Positions 60,668-64,000 of a DNA stretch of 64,000 bases are shown piece after piece. Every line of letters begins with the position of its first letter. Position 1 is the first letter of the stretch. The position numbers and the translations under genes are program-made. Source of the stretch: Lachnospiraceae bacterium (GTDB taxonomy: Bacteria > Bacillota > Clostridia > Lachnospirales > Lachnospiraceae); the NCBI GenBank assembly GCA_017469275.1, contig JAFUGT010000146.1:1-64000 (forward strand), read 5' to 3'. The notes beneath the pieces were generated by a model. It was not told the DNA's origin. It searched no databases and saw nothing but the letters and a program-made list of their open reading frames with translations.

Positions 60668-63600
60668 ATGAAAAAGACAAGAATTGTTTATGTTAATATT
60701 ATTAGCATTTTGTTTATATGTATGCTATGTGGGGTAAAAGTATATGCTGCTTCAAATGACGTGCATATAACAGATGATTATAAGTATGTTATTGATGAAA
60801 ACAATAATACAATAAAGATTACTAAGTATTTGGGGACGGAACAAACAGAAGTGGTGATTCCGGATCAAATAGATGGAAAAAAGGTAACGGCAATAAGTGG
60901 CTGGGCATTCAGTGGAAATAAAGTCATTCAAAAAGTGACAATTCCATACTCAGTTGTCGAACTTGGAGAAGAAGTATTTTCAAATTGTAGTTCATTAGAG
61001 AATGTAATTATAAATGGGGAATTGCAAAAAGTAGGACTGCGTGTCATGCAGGGGACCAAGTGGTTGAGTGATCAATTTGAAAATGGAAAATTTGCAGTTT
61101 TAGATGATGTGCTGGTAGATACAAACGGATTAGATGATGATGTAATACTTCCTGAAGGTATTAGGGTATTATGTAGATGTGTACCATTTAACCATAAAAA
61201 TTCAGGAGAAACTATAAAATCATTGACACTTTCTTCTACTGTTGAATTATTACCTGAATCTACAGATGGATATGATGACATGGATAATTGCTGGTATGTG
61301 AAAAGGGATTTTGATTGTAGATACCTTGAATCAATAAATGTAGATGAAAACAATAGTTATTTTACAACGTATGATGGTGTTTTATACGATAAATCATTAA
61401 CAAGCTTAAAAGCTGTTCCGCATTGTGCTACAGGTAAGATAAGCATACCCGCTACTGTTAAGAAAGTATATTGGCAAGCTATATTTGGCGAAAGAGATGA
61501 TATTGATTTGATTGAAGTAGGTAATTCAACAATTCTTAATGATCTATCAAATCCTGATGTAATTCATAGAAACATAAATATTACTGATGTGAATGGAAAT
61601 ACGCTAAAATGTGGAAGCTATTATGAGATAATAAGAAAATATCTTGATTATGATGATGAGATTAAGGGTGTTGTAGTAACTGGAGTAAAAGATTCAAATG
61701 AAAATATAGAATTGCATATTCCTAACTCTCTTGACGGACATACAGTTAAGGAAATTAAGGAAAATGCTTTCAATAGTTGCGAACGCATTACAAATATAAC
61801 GTTGCCTAGTACTATTGATACAATAGGAGAGAATGCATTTCAAAATTGTAATAATTTGAGGTCAATAAGAGTAATGAACGATGAACTATTGGACTATTTT
61901 GAGCAAGAGACCGTAGATATGATCTCACATAACATTACAGTTTATAAAGCTGACGGTAGTATATATATACAAAATCAAAGTTATGTAAGTGAAAATGGTG
62001 ATTACAAATATTCAAAATGTAATGGAAGTGTAATTATTACAAGGTATTTGGGTAGTGATAAAGAAATAACTATACCGGATACAATTGATGGAATGTCAGT
62101 TGTAGCTATTGGTACTTCTGCTTTTAGCGGTATGAGTCCTGGAACAGCAAATGCAGATGATAATTGTGCGTATATTAGAAAAGTAACTTTACCCAATACC
62201 ATAAGGGAGATTTATCCTTATGCTTTTGATTTTTTGTTTCAATTAAAAGAAGTTAAAATAAATGAAGGATTAAAGTATATTGGGGATTATGCTTTTTCAT
62301 GGACTAGCCTTGAACAGATTAACCTACCTAGCACATTAAGGTATATAGGTAAAGGTGCATTTGCGTTAACTCATGTAAAGGAATTCACCTTACCTGAAGG
62401 GTTGGAATATCTTGGAGATGAAGCTTTTAATGACAATTCGTATTTGGAAAAAATATGGATACCTGCTTCATTAGAGTGTGGCGTTATGTTTGGTTCAGGA
62501 AATATAAATCTAAGAGAGATAAATGTTGCAGATGGTAACAAGGTTTATAAATCAGTTGACGGTGTTTTATATACGAAAGACATGAAAACAATATTATTAT
62601 ATCCACAAATGCATGGTAAAACCTTTACTATACCTGTTGGGGTCGAAAACATTTCTGAAACGGCATTTATCACAAGAACTTATTATAATGGTTCGGGTGA
62701 ATATGATTATGAATATACAAATAGTTTGGAAAATCTTGAGATCCCTTATACTGTGAGCGATATACAAATGAATGCATTGACAAAATGCGGGAGTCTTAAA
62801 ACAATATCTGTGGATTCTAATAATTCTAATTATAAGTCATGTGATGGTGTATTGTATTCAAAAGATGAGAGTATATTATATGTATATCCTCAAGGTAAAG
62901 AAGGGAATAATTATATAGTGTTGTCAAAGACAAATACTGTTGCAGATAGTGCGTTTAATATGAATAAAAGTCTTAAGTCCGTTGTTTTACCAAAAGGATT
63001 GAAAGTAATTGAAAATTCTGCATTTTATCATTGCAGATATTTGGTAAATATAACAATTTATGACAGTGTTTCAAAGATAGGAAATGCTGTATTTGCGCTA
63101 ACTCCTGATTATGATTATTCGAGCATAAAGACTATAACTATAAACTGTAATGAAAATTCTTTTGCATATAAATACGCAAAAGAGAATGACTATCTTATTG
63201 ATAGTATTAGTGAAGATAATACTAACGGAAATAAGGAAAATAATGAAGATGAAAATGATTCAGATAATAACAACTTAGATAATAATAATGATAATACTAA
63301 TGTTAACGAAAATGCAGATGAGAAGCCACCAACTACAGAACAACTTGCTTCAGAAAATACATCAGAACAAATATCTCTAGATGAGAAGATTGATGTTCCT
63401 GCGAAAGTTAAGATAACATCAATAAAAAATAAAAAGACAAGGTCTGTTGTTGTGGTTTGGAGGAAAATAAAAAATGTGAGTGGATACGAAATCCAGTATG
63501 CCCTCAACAAGAAATTAAGTAAAAATAAAAAATCAAAGTTAACTGATAAAAATAAGTTAACCTTAAAGAAGTTAAAAAAAAGTAAAACTTATTATGTGAA

Positions 63601-63685
63601 AATTAGAGCATATAATGTAAATTCTAAAGGAACAAAGACTTTTGGTAAGTGGAGTGCTGTTAAGAAGATAAAGATAAAAAAATAG
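60668..63685 (+). CDS. BspA-like leucine-rich repeat surface protein with C-terminal Fn3 domain
   Basis: 1005 aa, ATG 60668 after AGGAGG. A signal peptide covers about residues 1-28 (VNIISILFICMLCGVKVYA). Many LRR_5 (BspA/TpLRR) units follow, with the pattern I..AF..C..L..V.IP.TV..IG..AF. Units with VDGVLYSKD-type inserts recur. A Asn/Asp/Glu-rich linker is at about 850-895, and an Fn3-like domain (VWRKIKNVSGYEIQYAL) ends the chain. It is probably a secreted adhesin. No anchor is visible. No sign that it belongs to the peptide operon beyond proximity. Confidence 0.85.
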   Translation: MKKTRIVYVNIISILFICMLCGVKVYAASNDVHITDDYKYVIDENNNTIKITKYLGTEQTEVVIPDQIDGKKVTAISGWAFSGNKVIQKVTIPYSVVELGEEVFSNCSSLENVIINGELQKVGLRVMQGTKWLSDQFENGKFAVLDDVLVDTNGLDDDVILPEGIRVLCRCVPFNHKNSGETIKSLTLSSTVELLPESTDGYDDMDNCWYVKRDFDCRYLESINVDENNSYFTTYDGVLYDKSLTSLKAVPHCATGKISIPATVKKVYWQAIFGERDDIDLIEVGNSTILNDLSNPDVIHRNINITDVNGNTLKCGSYYEIIRKYLDYDDEIKGVVVTGVKDSNENIELHIPNSLDGHTVKEIKENAFNSCERITNITLPSTIDTIGENAFQNCNNLRSIRVMNDELLDYFEQETVDMISHNITVYKADGSIYIQNQSYVSENGDYKYSKCNGSVIITRYLGSDKEITIPDTIDGMSVVAIGTSAFSGMSPGTANADDNCAYIRKVTLPNTIREIYPYAFDFLFQLKEVKINEGLKYIGDYAFSWTSLEQINLPSTLRYIGKGAFALTHVKEFTLPEGLEYLGDEAFNDNSYLEKIWIPASLECGVMFGSGNINLREINVADGNKVYKSVDGVLYTKDMKTILLYPQMHGKTFTIPVGVENISETAFITRTYYNGSGEYDYEYTNSLENLEIPYTVSDIQMNALTKCGSLKTISVDSNNSNYKSCDGVLYSKDESILYVYPQGKEGNNYIVLSKTNTVADSAFNMNKSLKSVVLPKGLKVIENSAFYHCRYLVNITIYDSVSKIGNAVFALTPDYDYSSIKTITINCNENSFAYKYAKENDYLIDSISEDNTNGNKENNEDENDSDNNNLDNNNDNTNVNENADEKPPTTEQLASENTSEQISLDEKIDVPAKVKITSIKNKKTRSVVVVWRKIKNVSGYEIQYALNKKLSKNKKSKLTDKNKLTLKKLKKSKTYYVKIRAYNVNSKGTKTFGKWSAVKKIKIKK

Positions 63686-63697
63686 TAATATGAATAA

Positions 63698-63734
63698 AAT
63701 ACTTCTCTGAATTGCTTTTGGAGAAGTATTTTTG
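63698..63734 (+). terminator. Terminator of the BspA-like gene
   Basis: A perfect 10-bp stem (AATACTTCTC with GAGAAGTATT), 13-nt loop, then TTTG. Confidence 0.85.
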
Positions 63735-63770
63735 TATTAGTAGAAAATAATTTGGGAGGTAAGATTTATT

Positions 63771-64000
63771 ATGAATAAATTATATAAGGGATTTGGTCTT
63801 GGTAGAAATATTATAGGTGAGTATGATGAAAGATATATTTATGAAGGTTGGGGATTGGGTTCACAAAGAATTGGTGAATACTATTCAGGTAACATATACA
63901 ATGACGTAGGTTTCGGATCAAATAGAGTTGGTGAATATGGCAGTGGATATATATATGGGGGATATGGTTTAGGTAAAATTATAATTGGTGAATATGATAA
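63771..64000 (+). CDS. Glycine/tyrosine-rich tandem-repeat protein, 5' part
   Basis: ATG 63771 has GGGAGGT 10 bases upstream; 76 codons are visible before the window ends. Three to four imperfect ~19-20-residue units follow the pattern G-[FWY]-GLG..RIGEY....IY (GFGLGRNIIGEYDERYIY, GWGLGSQRIGEYYSGNIY, GFGSNRVGEYGSGYIY). No signal peptide. The units resemble short beta-hairpin repeats of the MORN or 4-bladed kind, but I cannot assign a family from this fragment. Confidence 0.65.
   Translation, partial: MNKLYKGFGLGRNIIGEYDERYIYEGWGLGSQRIGEYYSGNIYNDVGFGSNRVGEYGSGYIYGGYGLGKIIIGEYD

Overview
The window looks like a low-GC Firmicutes chromosome, most likely a gut Clostridia of the Lachnospiraceae type. 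The evidence is the strong AGGAGG ribosome-binding sites, very long cell-surface proteins with beta-helix, InlB-type and Ig-like domains, a BspA-like leucine-rich protein, and a conjugative element of the Tn1549/pCF10-related kind (PcfB, Maff2, PrgI, DUF4315/DUF4366-type genes). Nearly all genes are on the + strand. Family assignments rest on motifs and remembered family features; no search was run.

Region A (1-13.9 kb) is chromosomal-looking. It holds the 3' part of a repeat-rich surface protein, a graveyard of gene fragments, a 2972-aa surface protein and a LytS-type sensor kinase. The cognate response regulator is cut off right after its phospho-acceptor Asp, which probably marks the left junction of the mobile element.

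Region B (about 13.7-56.0 kb) is an integrative and conjugative element. It starts with a replication/partition block (parA, parB and a RepA_N-type initiator whose coding sequence contains 23-bp iterons next to an AT-rich stretch). A cassette with an adenine methylase follows, bracketed by two copies of a 63-bp hairpin repeat. Then come the type IV secretion genes: PcfB, VirD4, Maff2, a surface adhesin, VirB6, PrgI, VirB4, a CHAP/lysozyme hydrolase, and DUF4315- and DUF4366-like proteins. Topoisomerase III ends this block. virB4 is split by a group II intron just behind its Walker B motif. Two giant proteins follow: a 3147-aa ArdC-like/methylase/SNF2 helicase and a 1339-aa zeta-kinase/nucleotidyltransferase fusion. 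Each carries a small gene nested in another frame in a low-complexity linker. A CPBP protease and a 200-aa serine recombinase close the region. I recognise no relaxase and no full integrase, so the right end may lie outside the window.

Region C (56.0-64.0 kb) starts with the most interesting structure. Two 24-bp sites have identical 11-bp arms and a GT core, lie in inverted orientation, and flank a 133-bp segment carrying a near-consensus promoter. They sit directly behind the Hin/resolvase-type recombinase gene. The promoter points at a very AT-rich operon: a 39-aa peptide, two SPASM-type radical SAM enzymes, a membrane protein and a HemN-like radical SAM protein. This reads as a candidate phase-variable, invertase-controlled RiPP system. 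A BspA-like surface protein and the start of a glycine-rich repeat protein follow.
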